64,000 nucleotides of DNA from DASXQK01 sp963757155 (GCA_963757155.1 CAVWQS010000010.1:62001-126000), one strand, 5' to 3'. Shown: positions 1 to 9,700, numbered from the stretch's first letter. Numbers and translations are program-made. The notes: generated by a model from the sequence alone, not told the origin.

Positions 1-157
1 CCCTGCGGGCCGTCAGGCCCGCGCTTTGACGGGGGAGGGCCGGGGTGGGGGTGGCCGTATTCTCAACAACGCGGTCGATGCAGCACAGACTCATCATGAT
101 CCGCGGACGCGGATCTTACCCCCCACCCCAACCCTCCCCCGCAAGGGGGGAGGGGGA
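1..157. repeat. Intergenic repeat family A, copy 1
   Basis: GC-rich non-coding element, with copies at 16129-16290 (opposite orientation) and 39618-39783. It has two conserved arms: one with the palindrome GCGGGCCnnnAGGCCCGC-like segment followed by GGGGGAGGGCCGGGGTG, the other a pyrimidine-rich arm ending in CCCCCGCAAGGGGGGAGG. Between the arms lies a core of variable sequence that ends in the inverted repeat ATCCGCG/CGCGGAT. It begins at the window edge, so its true left boundary is not visible. No open reading frame in it looks real. Confidence 0.75.
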
Positions 158-171
158 GGATGTCGGGCCGC

Positions 172-1287
172 CTATTGCGCCACGCCCCAGATCTCCAGGT
201 AATGCTTCTTGTAGTCGTTGCTGGGGATGAAGGTGTTCTGGTCGCCGCCCTCGGAGTGGATATTCTCCTTGGTCACCAGGAAGGGCGGCTGGACGAAGCC
301 GCTCGGCGGCTGCCCGTGGAAGGCGCGGTTGAGCTCGTCGATGGCCTGATAGGCCTGCAGCTCGATGGGCTCCGACACGGTCACCACCTGATACTGGCCG
401 CCCTTGCGGATGCGGTCATAGGCGGAGCGGTTGCCGTCGGCCGCGATCAGCTTCACCTGATCCGGATCGACGCCGCCGGCCCTGAGCACGGGAACGGCGA
501 AATCCCAATCATTGTCGCCCACCGAGGTGGCGTAGAAGGGCAGGCCGAAACGCTGGACCCAGCTGGTCGTCAGCTGCGGCTGGCGCTGGGCGGCTTCCGA
601 GGCCGGCGAGTTCACATAGTCCAGGACCTTGCAGCCCGGGCATTTCTCGATCTCTGTCTTGGTCGCCATCGATTTCACTTCGGCGATGGCATATTCATTG
701 TGGCTCAGCACCACAACCCGCGCCTTGCCGTCGGAATCGGCGATCGCCCAGGCGGCCTCCGCCTTGCCGATCTCGCGCGGATCCTCCTGGATGTTGACGA
801 AGAGATTCAGATCCGGCTGCGGGCCGGGAAGCCCCGCGGCATGCAGCCCGACGAATTTGATGCCCTGGGCCACGCCGGACTTGATCGGGTCCTTCAGGCT
901 GGCGGCATCGGCGAACATGGCAATGCCGTCCGGCTTGAGCGCGATGGCCTGGTTCATCCCGGCGAGCCAGGAGGTCGGGCTGCCCTTGCCGTCGATGATG
1001 GTGACCTTCCAGCCGAGCTTCTCGGCGGCCTGCTGGATGTAGACCCCGTAGAGATGCGAGATGTCGTTCTGCTCGTCGCCTGAAAGAAAGACGATCGACT
1101 TGCCTGCATCCGGCTTGGGGGCCGAGGTCGGGCCTTCCCATTTCGTCTGCGGCCCCGCATAGCGCGCGACATCGGCCTTCGCCTGGGCGACGGCGTCCTG
1201 CGAACGAGCGGCCGGGGCCAGGATGATCGCAGACGCCATCACGGCGGATGCGGCCACGAAGCTTCTACTTCCCATACGCCACGACAT
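172..1287 (-). CDS. Sugar ABC transporter periplasmic binding protein (PBP type 1)
   Basis: A 371-residue protein with a Sec-type signal peptide (Arg near the start, hydrophobic stretch around residues 9-27, cleavage likely after ARS). The remainder resembles the periplasmic binding protein type 1 fold of the ribose/xylose class (Peripla_BP_4). It would capture a small solute, probably a sugar, for an ABC importer. The start is supported by AAGGAGG seven bases upstream. It overlaps the end of the upstream lacI-type gene by 23 bases on the same strand, suggesting translational coupling and control by that repressor. The permease and ATPase partners are not visible here and may lie beyond the left edge. 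The substrate cannot be told from sequence. Confidence 0.85.
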   Translation of the reverse strand: MSWRMGSRSFVAASAVMASAIILAPAARSQDAVAQAKADVARYAGPQTKWEGPTSAPKPDAGKSIVFLSGDEQNDISHLYGVYIQQAAEKLGWKVTIIDGKGSPTSWLAGMNQAIALKPDGIAMFADAASLKDPIKSGVAQGIKFVGLHAAGLPGPQPDLNLFVNIQEDPREIGKAEAAWAIADSDGKARVVVLSHNEYAIAEVKSMATKTEIEKCPGCKVLDYVNSPASEAAQRQPQLTTSWVQRFGLPFYATSVGDNDWDFAVPVLRAGGVDPDQVKLIAADGNRSAYDRIRKGGQYQVVTVSEPIELQAYQAIDELNRAFHGQPPSGFVQPPFLVTKENIHSEGGDQNTFIPSNDYKKHYLEIWGVAQ

Positions 1288-2368
1288 TGGCTTTCCTCCT
1301 TGCTTGGTCCCGCGGCCTGATCGTTTTTTGAGATGCGGGATGGTTGAGATCGTCTTCGGCGGATTGACCGCCGCAGCTCGAGCGAATGATCAGCCGCGGC
1401 GGGAGAATGATGCTTTCGGGCGGCGCGTCGGGCGCCTGGATTCGGCGCAGGAGCAGCCCGGCCGCCTCCTCGCCGATCCGCCGCGCGCCGATCTCGACGG
1501 TGGTGAGGGCCGGGCGGTAATGCGCCGCCTCCGGGATATTGTCGAAACCGATCACCGCGCAATCCTTGCCGGCGACCAGCCCGCGGTCGGCAAGCCCGAC
1601 CAGCACGCCGAAGGCGCAGACGTCGTTGTGGCAGAGGATCGCCGTCGGATCGTCCCGCGCGCCGGTGAGCAGCCGGCCCACGGCCTTCTCCCCTTCCTCG
1701 CGGGTCGGCAGGCAATCGATGATCGGTCCGATGGGCAGCCCGTGGCGCCGGAGGGTCTCGCGATAGGCATGGGCACGGTCGCGGGCGGGCGAGGCCCGCC
1801 GCCCGCCGCCGACGAAGGCCAGGCGGCGATGGCCGAGCCTGATGAGATGCTCGGCCGCCAGCGTCATGCCGAGACGGAAATCGGCGCCGACATGATCGCT
1901 CACGCGCCGGCCCAGGCGGCGCAGCACCTGCACCACCGGCAGGCCCAGGCGATGCAGCCGCTCGATGATCTCCGGATCCGTCCCTTCGGCCGGGCTCAGC
2001 AACAGGCCGTCGACGCGATGCTCGCGCATCCGCTCGATGAAGCGGTCCTGGCGCAGCGGCGATTCCGCCGTATTGGCGAGAAAGGCGACCCATCCGGCGC
2101 GATCCAGCGCCTCGTCGATCCCCGCGGTCAGCTCGGCGTAGAAGGGATTGGTGATCTCGCAGACGATCAGCCCGACCGTCTGGGTCAGGCGCGCCCGCAG
2201 ATTGGCCGCGGCGCGGTCATAGACATAGCCCAGCGAGGTGATGGAGGAGCGGACCCGCTCGCGGGTGGGACGGGCAACCAGCGGGCTGTTGCGCAGGACG
2301 AGCGACACCGTGGCGGGCGATACCCCCGCCCGCTTGGCGATGTCCTTCACCGTGGCCCGCTTCTGCAT
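1265..2368 (-). CDS. LacI family transcriptional regulator
   Basis: A 367-residue regulator. Residues about 6-28 form the LacI helix-turn-helix (VKDIAKRAGVSPATVS), followed by the hinge helix and a periplasmic-binding-protein-like effector domain beginning near residue 65 (TVGLIVCEITNPFY). Full length for the family. It binds DNA as a dimer or tetramer and releases on binding a sugar-type ligand. It is transcribed with the overlapping binding-protein gene downstream, so it likely controls that uptake system and itself. A strong palindromic operator lies 61 bases before its start, overlapping a predicted promoter. Confidence 0.93.
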   Translation of the reverse strand: MQKRATVKDIAKRAGVSPATVSLVLRNSPLVARPTRERVRSSITSLGYVYDRAAANLRARLTQTVGLIVCEITNPFYAELTAGIDEALDRAGWVAFLANTAESPLRQDRFIERMREHRVDGLLLSPAEGTDPEIIERLHRLGLPVVQVLRRLGRRVSDHVGADFRLGMTLAAEHLIRLGHRRLAFVGGGRRASPARDRAHAYRETLRRHGLPIGPIIDCLPTREEGEKAVGRLLTGARDDPTAILCHNDVCAFGVLVGLADRGLVAGKDCAVIGFDNIPEAAHYRPALTTVEIGARRIGEEAAGLLLRRIQAPDAPPESIILPPRLIIRSSCGGQSAEDDLNHPASQKTIRPRDQARRKANVVAYGK

Positions 2369-2428
2369 GGTGGTTCCGGCGCTCCCAGCTTCGCCGATCG
2401 GGCCGCGCTGCTTTGTCGCGACCTCTCG

Positions 2429-2446
2429 ATTTAGATCGATCTAAAT
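2429..2446. promoter_or_regulatory. Probable LacI-type operator (18-bp perfect palindrome)
   Basis: ATTTAGATCGATCTAAAT is a perfect 18-base palindrome with a central CG, the typical layout of LacI-family operators. It lies upstream of the lacI-type gene that reads leftward and overlaps the predicted -10 element of its promoter, so bound repressor would block RNA polymerase. Binding by this particular regulator is inferred from position. Confidence 0.75.
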
Positions 2447-2470
2447 TAAAGACTTTGGCCGGTTCGTCAA
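2443..2470 (-). promoter_or_regulatory. Predicted sigma-70 promoter for lacI-type regulator and binding protein
   Basis: On the minus strand TTGACG (2470-2465) is followed after 16 bases by TAATTT (2448-2443). The -10 element overlaps the palindromic operator at 2429-2446. Spacing and overlap fit an autoregulated repressor gene. Confidence 0.55.
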
Positions 2471-2524
2471 GATTGACCGATCAGGAGACGGGGGATGCAG
2501 AGGGCACAGGCGGGCCCGCGGATC

Positions 2525-3142
2525 TCAAATCCCGAGTGCGTTCTTCATCGGCAGCCCGGGCTGGGTGCGGTCGAGCGCCTGGATCTGGCTCTTCTCGTCG
2601 ACCGACAGCACGACGGCATGAGCCGGTGGATCGACATACAGGCCAACGACGTCCGTGAACTTCTCCAAGAAGCGTGGATCCGTAGAGAGCTTGAACGTCT
2701 GTACGCGATGGGGAGTAAGGCCGTGCGCTGCCCAAATTCGTTGCACGGAGCGCAGGCTCACGCCGGTGGCCGCGGCCAGGGCCCGGCCCGTCCAGTGCGT
2801 CGTCTCGCCGGGCGGTGCGGCGAGCGTCAGATTGACGACCTGCCTGACCGTCTCGCCCGGAAGCGGTCGCTTGCCGGGTGGCCGCGTCTTGTCGCGCAGG
2901 AGACCATCCACGCCTTCATGCATGAACCGCTCCTGCCAACGCCAGACGACCGGCTTCGACAGGCCGGAGCGGCGCACGATCTCCAGTGTCCCGCAGTCCT
3001 CGGCGGTCGCCAGGATCACGCGAGCGCGCGCCGAATGCTTCTGAGGAGTGTTACGGTCCCCAACGATCCGTTCAAGACGGACGCGATCCTCCGGGGTAAC
3101 TTCGACAACGATGCCTGCTCTCATGCCAAGAGCATGGCCCAA
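2525..3142 (-). pseudogene. Truncated IS630-family transposase
   Basis: A 205-residue remnant. The N-terminal part is a winged-helix domain (SARARVILATAEDCG, then SGLSKPVVWRWQERF), and the rest reaches the start of the DDE catalytic domain (VVLSVDEKSQIQALDRTQPG), which contains the first catalytic aspartate. IS630 transposases of this group continue for roughly another 130-150 residues with the second Asp and the Glu; here the frame ends after GLPMKNALGI. The catalytic triad is therefore incomplete and the element is dead. The likelier native start is the methionine at 3124 (MRAGIVVEV). Confidence 0.85.
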
Positions 3143-3147
3143 GTCAC

Positions 3148-3172
3148 CGCATTCGGGAATCCTCCGAATGCG
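3148..3172. repeat. Hairpin at the 5' side of the IS630 remnant
   Basis: CGCATTCGG (3148-3156), a 7-base loop, then CCGAATGCG (3164-3172): a perfect 9-bp stem just upstream of the transposase remnant. It may belong to the terminal region of the insertion sequence. The opposite end is missing, so the inverted repeat cannot be matched. Confidence 0.5.
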
Positions 3173-3179
3173 TCAATCA

Positions 3180-3938
3180 CTAGCCGAACATCTCCGCATG
3201 ATGCTTCAGCACCACCGACAGCCGGGCATAGGCATCGTCCAGGTGATGCGTCATGGCCTTGGCGGCGCGCTCCGGCTCGCCGCTGGCGAGCGCCTTCAGG
3301 ATGGCGCGGTGCTGGGCGACCGCCTTGGCCGCATGCTGGGACAGCGGCGTGGAGAGATGGCGCACCCGGTCGAGATGGGCCTTGGAGCGGTTGATGGTGG
3401 GCCAGAGGCGCTCATAGCCGCTGAGCTCGCTGATGACGCGGTGGAAGGCGTCGTCATGGAGGATGAACTCCGCATGCCGGCCGCGCCCCGCGGCTCGCTC
3501 CTGCAGGGCGACCAGATCCTCGAGCCGCTCGAGCGCCCGCTCGTCCACATGGGGGGCGGCAAGCTTGATGCCCTCGACCTCGAGCGCGCGGCGGATCAGC
3601 CGGCCCTGCTCCAGCTGATGGCGGTCGATCAGGGCCACATAGGTGCCGGACTGGGGCTTGATATCCACCAGCCGCTCATCGGCGAGCTGGCGGATCGCGT
3701 CACGCACGGGGGTGCGCGAGATGCCAAGCCGGTCGGTGATCTCCTTCTCGACGATCACCGCGCCCGGCGGCAGGGCAAGCGAGAGGATGGCCTGGCGCAG
3801 GATGCGATAGACCTGATCGGGGATCGGCGACGAGCGCTCGATCCTGGCATCTTCGGGCAGAGGCGAGCGCGCCGATGTCATGGCACGGGATAGTCGCCTC
3901 GCCGCTCGGGGCCGTGCAAGGACGGAATTCTCGGCCAT
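3180..3938 (-). CDS. GntR family regulator with FCD effector domain
   Basis: A 252-residue regulator. The winged helix-turn-helix occupies about residues 38-105 (IPDQVYRILRQAILS, LGISRTPVRDAIRQL), followed by an all-helical FCD ligand-binding domain. It faces away from the sugar-type ABC operon that starts at 4097, so it probably represses that operon in the absence of its ligand. The 158-base gap contains an AT-rich patch (about 3981-4003, including ATATTAGTATAT), the likely site of promoter and operator; I cannot define the operator precisely. A GGGAGG lies ahead of the start. An internal start at 3881 (MTSARSP) is possible. Confidence 0.88.
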   Translation of the reverse strand: MAENSVLARPRAARRLSRAMTSARSPLPEDARIERSSPIPDQVYRILRQAILSLALPPGAVIVEKEITDRLGISRTPVRDAIRQLADERLVDIKPQSGTYVALIDRHQLEQGRLIRRALEVEGIKLAAPHVDERALERLEDLVALQERAAGRGRHAEFILHDDAFHRVISELSGYERLWPTINRSKAHLDRVRHLSTPLSQHAAKAVAQHRAILKALASGEPERAAKAMTHHLDDAYARLSVVLKHHAEMFG

Positions 3939-4096
3939 TTCCTCCCGCCTCCCGCGCCGGGGAATTCGGATCGGCGCCGATGTAGAATATTAGTATATCA
4001 GAGAAGCATCGCGCCGGGACAAGCGCGGATCTGACGCCGGACGGGACGAGCAGATCCGCCGGCGCCTTCGGCGGCGGCCCAATCGGGAGGAAAGAG

Positions 4097-5579
4097 ATGA
4101 CAGCAAGGAGACGGGCTCTCTTGGCGGCGGGTCTTGGCCTCTGCCTTGCCGGCGCGGGGATCGATCGCCCGGCGGCGGCCGGGCAGTTCGACGGCGTCAC
4201 CGTCAACATGATGACCTTCACCGGGCCCCAGATCGCCGAGCCGCTGCAGCGCAGGGCCCCGGATTTCGAGAAGCTGACGGGCGCCAAGATCAACGTCATC
4301 ACCGTGCCCTTCTCGGATCTGTATCAGAAGCTGCTGACCGACTGGGCCGGCGGCACGAACAGCATCGATGCCGCGGTCTTCGCCCCGCAATGGATGGTCG
4401 GATTACGTGACCCCCGGCTATCTCGAGGATATGACCGCCCGGATCGACGCCGACAAGGCCCTGCAGGAGGAGGATGTGGCGCCCTTCTTCCGCGATTTCT
4501 CGCAGGCCTTCGACGGCAAGAAGTACATGGTCACCCTCGATGGCGACTTCCAGATGGTCTATTACCGGACCGACGTGCTGGCAGAAGCTGGGCAAGCAGC
4601 CGCCGAAGACCTGGGCCGACTATATGGATATCGCCAAGGCTGCCCAGGGCATGGATATGAACGGCGACGGCAAGGGCGACTACGGCTCTTGCATCTCCAA
4701 GAAGCGCAATGCCCAGGCCTATTGGGCGATCCTCAGCATCGCCGGCGGCTGGCTGCAATCCCAGGGCACCAAGCAGGGGATCTTCTTCGACACGAAGGAC
4801 ATGCAGCCGCTGACCAGCAGCGAGGGTTTCCGCCAGGCCCTGCAGATCTATCAGGACTCGACCAAATACGGGCCGCCCGACGAGATCAATCTCGACGTCG
4901 GCGATACGCGCAAGCTGTTCACCTCCGGGCAATGCGCCCTGAGCCTCGATTGGGGCGACATCGGCACGCTGGCCGTCGATCCGAGCGAATCCAAGGTGCA
5001 GGACAAGGTCGGCGCGGTGATCATGCCGGGATCGAGCCAGGTTGTGGATCGCGCGAGGGGCAAGCTGGTGGCTTGCGACGCCAGGACATGCCCCTATGCG
5101 ATCGACGGCGTGAATCACACGCCCTTCGCGGCCTTCGGCGGCTGGGGCGGGGGCATCAACGCCCATGCCGATCGAAGGTGAAGGATGCGGCCTACGCCTT
5201 CCTCTCCTATATGGGCCAGCCGGCCCAGTCGAATGTCGACGTCACCATCGGCAAGACCGGCTTCAACCCCTATCGCCTCTCTCAGTTCAAGACCCTGGAT
5301 CTCTGGCTCAAGGCCGGGATGAGCGAGAAGGCGGCCAAGATTTATCTCGGCGCCATCCAGGACAGCCTGAACAGCCCGAACATGGCGCTCGACCTGCGCA
5401 TGCCGCAGAACCAGCGCTATGAGCAGGTCGTGCTCGATACCTCGGTCGCCCGCATGCTGGCCGGCGAGCTCACGGTGGACGCGACCATGAAGACGATCAC
5501 CGACGGCTGGAACGAGATCACCGACGAGATCGGCCGCGACGCGCAGCTCGCCGCGTACAAGTCGACGCTGGGGCAGTAG
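4097..5579 (+). pseudogene. Sugar ABC transporter substrate-binding protein (family 1), frameshifted
   Basis: Extracellular solute-binding protein type 1. A signal peptide (MTARRRALLAAGLGLCLAG) is followed by TVNMMTFTGPQIAEPL. The coding path needs three frame changes: one extra base near 4400 (APQWMV then DYVTPGYLEDM), one extra near 4580 (RTDVL then QKLGKQPPKTWADY), and one missing near 5172 (INAHAD then SKVKDAAYAF). Corrected, it is about 493 residues, normal for the family, ending AQLAAYKSTLGQ. GGAGGAAAGAG precedes the ATG. The sequence on both sides of each break is well conserved, so this is either recent decay or sequencing error. It is the first gene of the ABC operon continuing to 9230. 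Confidence 0.85.
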
Positions 5580-5711
5580 GAGGCGTACCGCCTATTTCCC
5601 TCGTCATCCCGCGGAAGCGGGATCGAGGGCAACACGAGCATGATGCCGCCTGTTCATGGGCCGGCGTCTCGATTGCGTTATGAAGAAAGCAGAGAAGCGG
5701 GACATGAGGTG

Positions 5712-6860
5712 ATGCAGCCGCCCGCCGGCCGGAGAAGCACGAGCATGCAGGGACAACTCCCCGGCCGTCTTTCGACTTGGCTCGACCGGCGCGCCGACCG
5801 GCTGTTCGTCTTGCCGGCGGTGCTGGTGATCCTCGCCTTCTCGATCTTCCCCTTGCTGGTCTCAGCATATCTGGCGCTCTCCCGCTTCCAGCTCGTGGCC
5901 GGCGGCTATCGGCTGCGTTATATCGGCTGGCTCAATTTCAAGAAGCTGCTGTTCGGCAGCGAGCAGTTTCATTTCCTGGGCGTCTTCGCGCCGGTGCCCT
6001 GGTACGGCTGGCTGCTGCTGGCGGCGGGGGCGTGGTTCCTGTTGCGCCGCCTGGTGGCTTATCTGCGGGATGGGCGGATCACGGCGGCGGGAATTCTGGG
6101 CCGGCTGATCGGGGCAGCCCTGCTGCTGGCGATCCTCCTGCTCTTTGCCGCGACCTTGGGGCCGGGGGGCCAGTTCGGCTCCCTCGGCGTCACCGTGCTC
6201 TATGTCGCCATCGGCGTCGCGGCGCAGTTCGTGATCGGTTTGGGTTTGGCTCTGCTCTGCGCCCAGCAGATCGCGGCCCGCGGCTTCTTCCGCGTCGTCT
6301 TCTTCATCCCGCTGATGGTGACGCCGGTGGGGGTGGCCTATACCTTCCGCATGCTGGCGGACATGACCCAGGGGCCGCTCTCGCCCATCTGGCGTTTCCT
6401 CGGCCTCGGCGATCTCAGTTGGGCCTCGGCCGCCTGGTCGGCGCGCACCGTGGTGATGGTGGGCGATTCCTGGCAATGGATCCCCTTCATATTCCTGGTC
6501 ATGCTGGCGGCGCTGGAAAGCCAGTCGCGAGAACAGATCGAGGCCGCTTCCCTCGATGGGGCGGGCTTCTGGCAGATCTTTCGCGACATCACCTGGCCGG
6601 AGATCGCGCCGGTCGCCGCGACCGTCTGCCTGATCCGGGTGATCGAGGCCTTCAAGATCATCGACCTGCCCAATGTGCTGACCAATGGCGGACCGGGCAT
6701 CGCCACGGAATCCCTGACGCTGCATTCCTTCATCGCCTGGCGCACGCTGGATCTCGGCGGCTCGGCGGCGGTCGCCTATATGCTGCTCTTCGTCTCCACC
6801 GTCGCCGCGGTCTCCTTCTTCAACTTCGTCATCATCCCCCAGCGGCGGGCCCGCGCATGA
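5712..6860 (+). CDS. Sugar ABC transporter permease, MalF/UgpA type
   Basis: A 382-residue inner-membrane protein with about eight hydrophobic segments. The EAA loop (IEAASLDGAGFWQIFRDITWPEIAP) contacts the ATPase. An insertion after the second segment (about residues 80-155), with extra membrane stretches, makes it longer than the usual 290-310 residues. The frame is open from 5640; the methionine at 5712 (MQPPAGRRS) is chosen because no good ribosome site precedes the earlier one, and 5745 is another candidate. It pairs with the MalG-type permease directly downstream. Confidence 0.88.
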   Translation: MQPPAGRRSTSMQGQLPGRLSTWLDRRADRLFVLPAVLVILAFSIFPLLVSAYLALSRFQLVAGGYRLRYIGWLNFKKLLFGSEQFHFLGVFAPVPWYGWLLLAAGAWFLLRRLVAYLRDGRITAAGILGRLIGAALLLAILLLFAATLGPGGQFGSLGVTVLYVAIGVAAQFVIGLGLALLCAQQIAARGFFRVVFFIPLMVTPVGVAYTFRMLADMTQGPLSPIWRFLGLGDLSWASAAWSARTVVMVGDSWQWIPFIFLVMLAALESQSREQIEAASLDGAGFWQIFRDITWPEIAPVAATVCLIRVIEAFKIIDLPNVLTNGGPGIATESLTLHSFIAWRTLDLGGSAAVAYMLLFVSTVAAVSFFNFVIIPQRRARA

Positions 6861-6893
6861 GCCGCGCGCGCCCCGCGTCTGGCTGCTTCGATC

Positions 6894-7925
6894 TTGCGCG
6901 CACGGCGGCTGGGCAGCCTCTCGCCGGCCGGCGCTTGCCTGATCTACGGCCTGCTGGGGTTCTGGACGGTGATCGTGCTCTTCCCGCTCTATTGGGTGGT
7001 CATCACCTCCTTCAAGCTGCCGATCGATGTCGCCTACCCGCCGAAATATCTGCCTTTCCTGGATTTCCAGCCCTCGCTCCATGCGTGGCGCTACATCTTC
7101 GGCGATCTGGGCAACGACACGTTGCGGCCCTATTTGAATTCCCTGATCGTGGCCAGCTGCAGCACGGTGCTCGCGGTGCTGGCGGGCAGCATGGCCGCCT
7201 ATGGCCTCTCGCGCATCGAGTACAAACCGCGGATCGCCTCGATACTCGCCTTCATCCTGCTGCTGGCCCTGGCCTCGGCCGCCATCAGGTTCTTCCATGT
7301 CGATTGGCGGCTCGCAGCGCTGGCGGCGCTGGCGATCTTCTTCCTGGCGGTGCGCGCACTGACCCGACCCGCATTGGCGAGATATGGGCGCCCCCATCTC
7401 GGCAACAGCGATATCCTGTTCTGGATGATCTCCCAGCGCATCCTGCCGCCGGTGGTCGCGGCACTGCCGATCTATGTCATGTTCCAGCAGCTCGGCCTGC
7501 TGGATACCCGCTTCGCCCTCATCGTCACCTATATGACGGTGAACCTGCCCATCGTGGTCTGGCTGATGTACGATTTCTTCACCGGCATCCCGAGGGATCT
7601 GGAGGAAAGCGCCTCGCTCGACGGCGCATCGCGCTATCGGATCTTTTTCGAGATCGTCCTGCCGCTGGCCAAGCCCGGGCTGATCGCCACGGCGCTGCTG
7701 GTCCTGATCCTGGCCTGGAACGAATATCTGCTGGCGCTTTTCCTCTCCACCGCCAAGGCCCAGACGATGCCGCTCCTGGTGGCGGCGCAGAACGGCACGC
7801 GCGGTCCGCAATGGTGGTACATGTCGGTGTTGATCGTCATCATGATCGCTCCCGTCGTGGCGCTCACCGTCGCGACCCAGAAATACATCGCCAAGGGACT
7901 GCTGCTCGGCGCGGTGAAGGGTTAG
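6894..7925 (+). CDS. Sugar ABC transporter permease, MalG/UgpE type
   Basis: A 343-residue multi-pass permease with the EAA motif LEESASLDGASRYRIFFEIVL near residue 235 and an ending typical of the family (QKYIAKGLLLGAVKG). The frame opens right after the previous gene's stop and offers only a TTG start at 6894. An ATG at 6857 (ATGA overlapping the preceding stop) encodes MSRARPASG in another frame, and a single-base change before 6894 would join the two. I therefore suspect the native start is 6857 with a frame break in between. It also carries an insertion (about residues 110-160) relative to most family members. Confidence 0.85.
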   Translation: MRARRLGSLSPAGACLIYGLLGFWTVIVLFPLYWVVITSFKLPIDVAYPPKYLPFLDFQPSLHAWRYIFGDLGNDTLRPYLNSLIVASCSTVLAVLAGSMAAYGLSRIEYKPRIASILAFILLLALASAAIRFFHVDWRLAALAALAIFFLAVRALTRPALARYGRPHLGNSDILFWMISQRILPPVVAALPIYVMFQQLGLLDTRFALIVTYMTVNLPIVVWLMYDFFTGIPRDLEESASLDGASRYRIFFEIVLPLAKPGLIATALLVLILAWNEYLLALFLSTAKAQTMPLLVAAQNGTRGPQWWYMSVLIVIMIAPVVALTVATQKYIAKGLLLGAVKG

Positions 7926-7946
7926 CCCTATGCCAATCGGGGAATC

Positions 7947-9230
7947 ATGACCGTCGAGCTCGAGGCATCAGCAAGTCCTTCGGCGCCGTGACGGTGCTGC
8001 ACGAGCTGAGCCTCACGCGTGGCGCCGGCGGAATTCATGGTGCTGCTGGGCCCGTCGGGCTGCGGCAAGACGACGGCGCTGCGGATGATCGCGGGGCTGG
8101 AAAGCGTGACCTCTGGCCGGATCCTGATCAATGGCGAGGATGTGACCGAGGTGGCGCCGAAGAATCGCGATCTCGCCATGGTCTTCCAGTGCTATGCCCT
8201 CTATCCGCATATGACCGTGGCCGAGAACATCGGCTACCCGTTGGTGATCCGCAAGCTGCCGCGGGCCGAGATCGAGCGCCAGGTGCGCGAGACGGCGGCG
8301 CAGGTTCAGCTCGATGCCCTGCTGGAGCGCTATCCGCGCCAGCTCTCCGGCGGCCAGCGCCAGCGCGTCGCCTTGGCCCGGGCCATCGTGCGCCGTCCGG
8401 CCGCCTTCCTGATGGACGAGCCGCTGTCGAATCTCGACGCCAAGCTGCGCGGCCATATGCGGGCCGAACTCAAGCATATGCAGCACGAGCTCGCCATCAC
8501 CACGATCTACGTCACCCATGACCAGATCGAAGCCATGACGCTGGCCCATCGCGTGGCGGTGCTGAACAAGGGCCGGACGCAGCAGATCGATACGCCCCAG
8601 CGCATCTATGACGATCCGGCGAATATCTTCGTCGCCGGTTTCGTCGGCTCGCCGCCGATGAATTTCATCGCCGGGGAGATGGCCGAGGGCCGTTTTCGCG
8701 GGCCCGACGCCTTCTTGCCTATCGCGCTGCCGGCAACCCGCAGCGGAGTCGAGCTGGGCTTCCGCCCCGAGGACTGCCGGGTCGTGGCGCCGGATTCGCC
8801 GGATTGCCTGGTCGCCAGCATCTATTCGACGGAGCTGATCGGCGATCATGTGCTGGTCACCTGCCGCATCGCCGGGCAAGGCGCAGGGACGCTTGCCGGC
8901 GCGGCCATCGTGGTCAAGGCCGAGAAGACCTTCGATCGCGAGATCGGCGCGCCGGTGGGAATCCGGGTGCCGGCGGACGAAGCCTATCGTTTTGATCGGG
9001 AATCGGGGACGTCTGCAAGCCCTGGAAGTCCGGCCCGCGGGAGAGGTGGGCCGCCGCCGATCGGAGGGGAGAGCCGCGAGGCGCCGATCGACGGCGGACC
9101 TGGGGTCTGCCGCAGCCAGGGAGGGCACCGTGGCAGGCCCGATACGCTATACAACGCCGGGCCCTGCCGGGAGTTGCGTCTGAATAGGGAATCCCGTCGC
9201 GGAAGGCCGAAAGCCCGCTCGGTTTTCTAA
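7947..9230 (+). CDS. Sugar ABC transporter ATP-binding protein, UgpC/MalK type (frame breaks at N-terminus)
   Basis: ATPase that powers the two permeases upstream. From 8034 the frame is intact: Walker A GPSGCGKT, signature LSGGQRQRVALARA, Walker B FLMDEPLSNLD, switch His in THDQIEAMT, then a TOBE domain. The first residues are split: MTVEL (frame of 7947), GISKSFGAVTVLHELSLT (one base missing near 7963) and VAPAEFMVLL (one extra base near 8018). The longest uninterrupted reading starts at a GTG at 8019. Family members end near 360 residues; here the frame continues about 65 residues past YRFDRESG (near 9003) in sequence with no family resemblance, so the true stop is probably lost to another frame change. 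Confidence 0.85.
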
Positions 9231-9451
9231 TGCTGTGTTTGGGCGATCACATAGCCGGCCCCGGTGCCGACAGCGCCGCCGATGGCCGCACCACACCAGA
9301 TGCAGCCGCCCGTGAGCGCGGTGACGACCGCACCCCCGGCAGCGCCAATGGCGCCGCCGCTCAGCATCTTCTGCTGCGTGTTGTTCATGCCCGAACAGCC
9401 GGCGAGCGTCAGGCTAAACAGCATGACGGCGGCCACAGCACTGCGTTTCAT
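9227..9451 (-). CDS. Small glycine-zipper lipoprotein
   Basis: A 74-residue protein with a lipoprotein signal (MKRSAVAAVMLFSLTLAGC, lipobox LAGC, Cys about residue 19). It is followed by a Gly/Ala-rich segment with glycine-zipper spacing (GGAIGAAGGAVV, GAAIGGAVGTGAGYVI) like the YMGG/Rick_17kDa_Anti group. It should be lipid-anchored in the outer membrane or periplasmic face. The ATG at 9451 has AAGGGG eight bases upstream; the frame is open to 9577, but that longer form would lose the signal peptide. Its 3' end overlaps the end of the ABC ATPase frame, further evidence that the ATPase frame is over-extended. Function unknown. Confidence 0.75.
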   Translation of the reverse strand: MKRSAVAAVMLFSLTLAGCSGMNNTQQKMLSGGAIGAAGGAVVTALTGGCIWCGAAIGGAVGTGAGYVIAQTQH

Positions 9452-9700
9452 CGCGATCCCCTTATTCCATTGCCTCGGCTCGGCCGCGCGTCCTGCGGCC
9501 TCGACCTCCTGGATATAGCGACGGGCGCGCGCCATCCCCGGTGGCAAATAGATGCTAAACAGCTGATTCTCCGCCACTTATTGCCACTTGGCCGGTGCCG
9601 CGGCCGGGTCGCGGCAGCGGTCGCGCGGGACAATGGCTGGGCAGTTGTGGCAGGCTCAGACAGGCAGGATCGGCGCCTGTTCATCCTATGGGGGAAGCTC

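Noticed and set aside
1..157. Phage attachment site or integration scar (because of the GATCCGCGGACGCGGATC palindrome)
   Set aside because: It occurs in several dispersed copies without integrase, tRNA or phage genes nearby.
2525..3142. An active IS630 element
   Set aside because: The catalytic domain is cut after the first Asp and the distal inverted end is missing.
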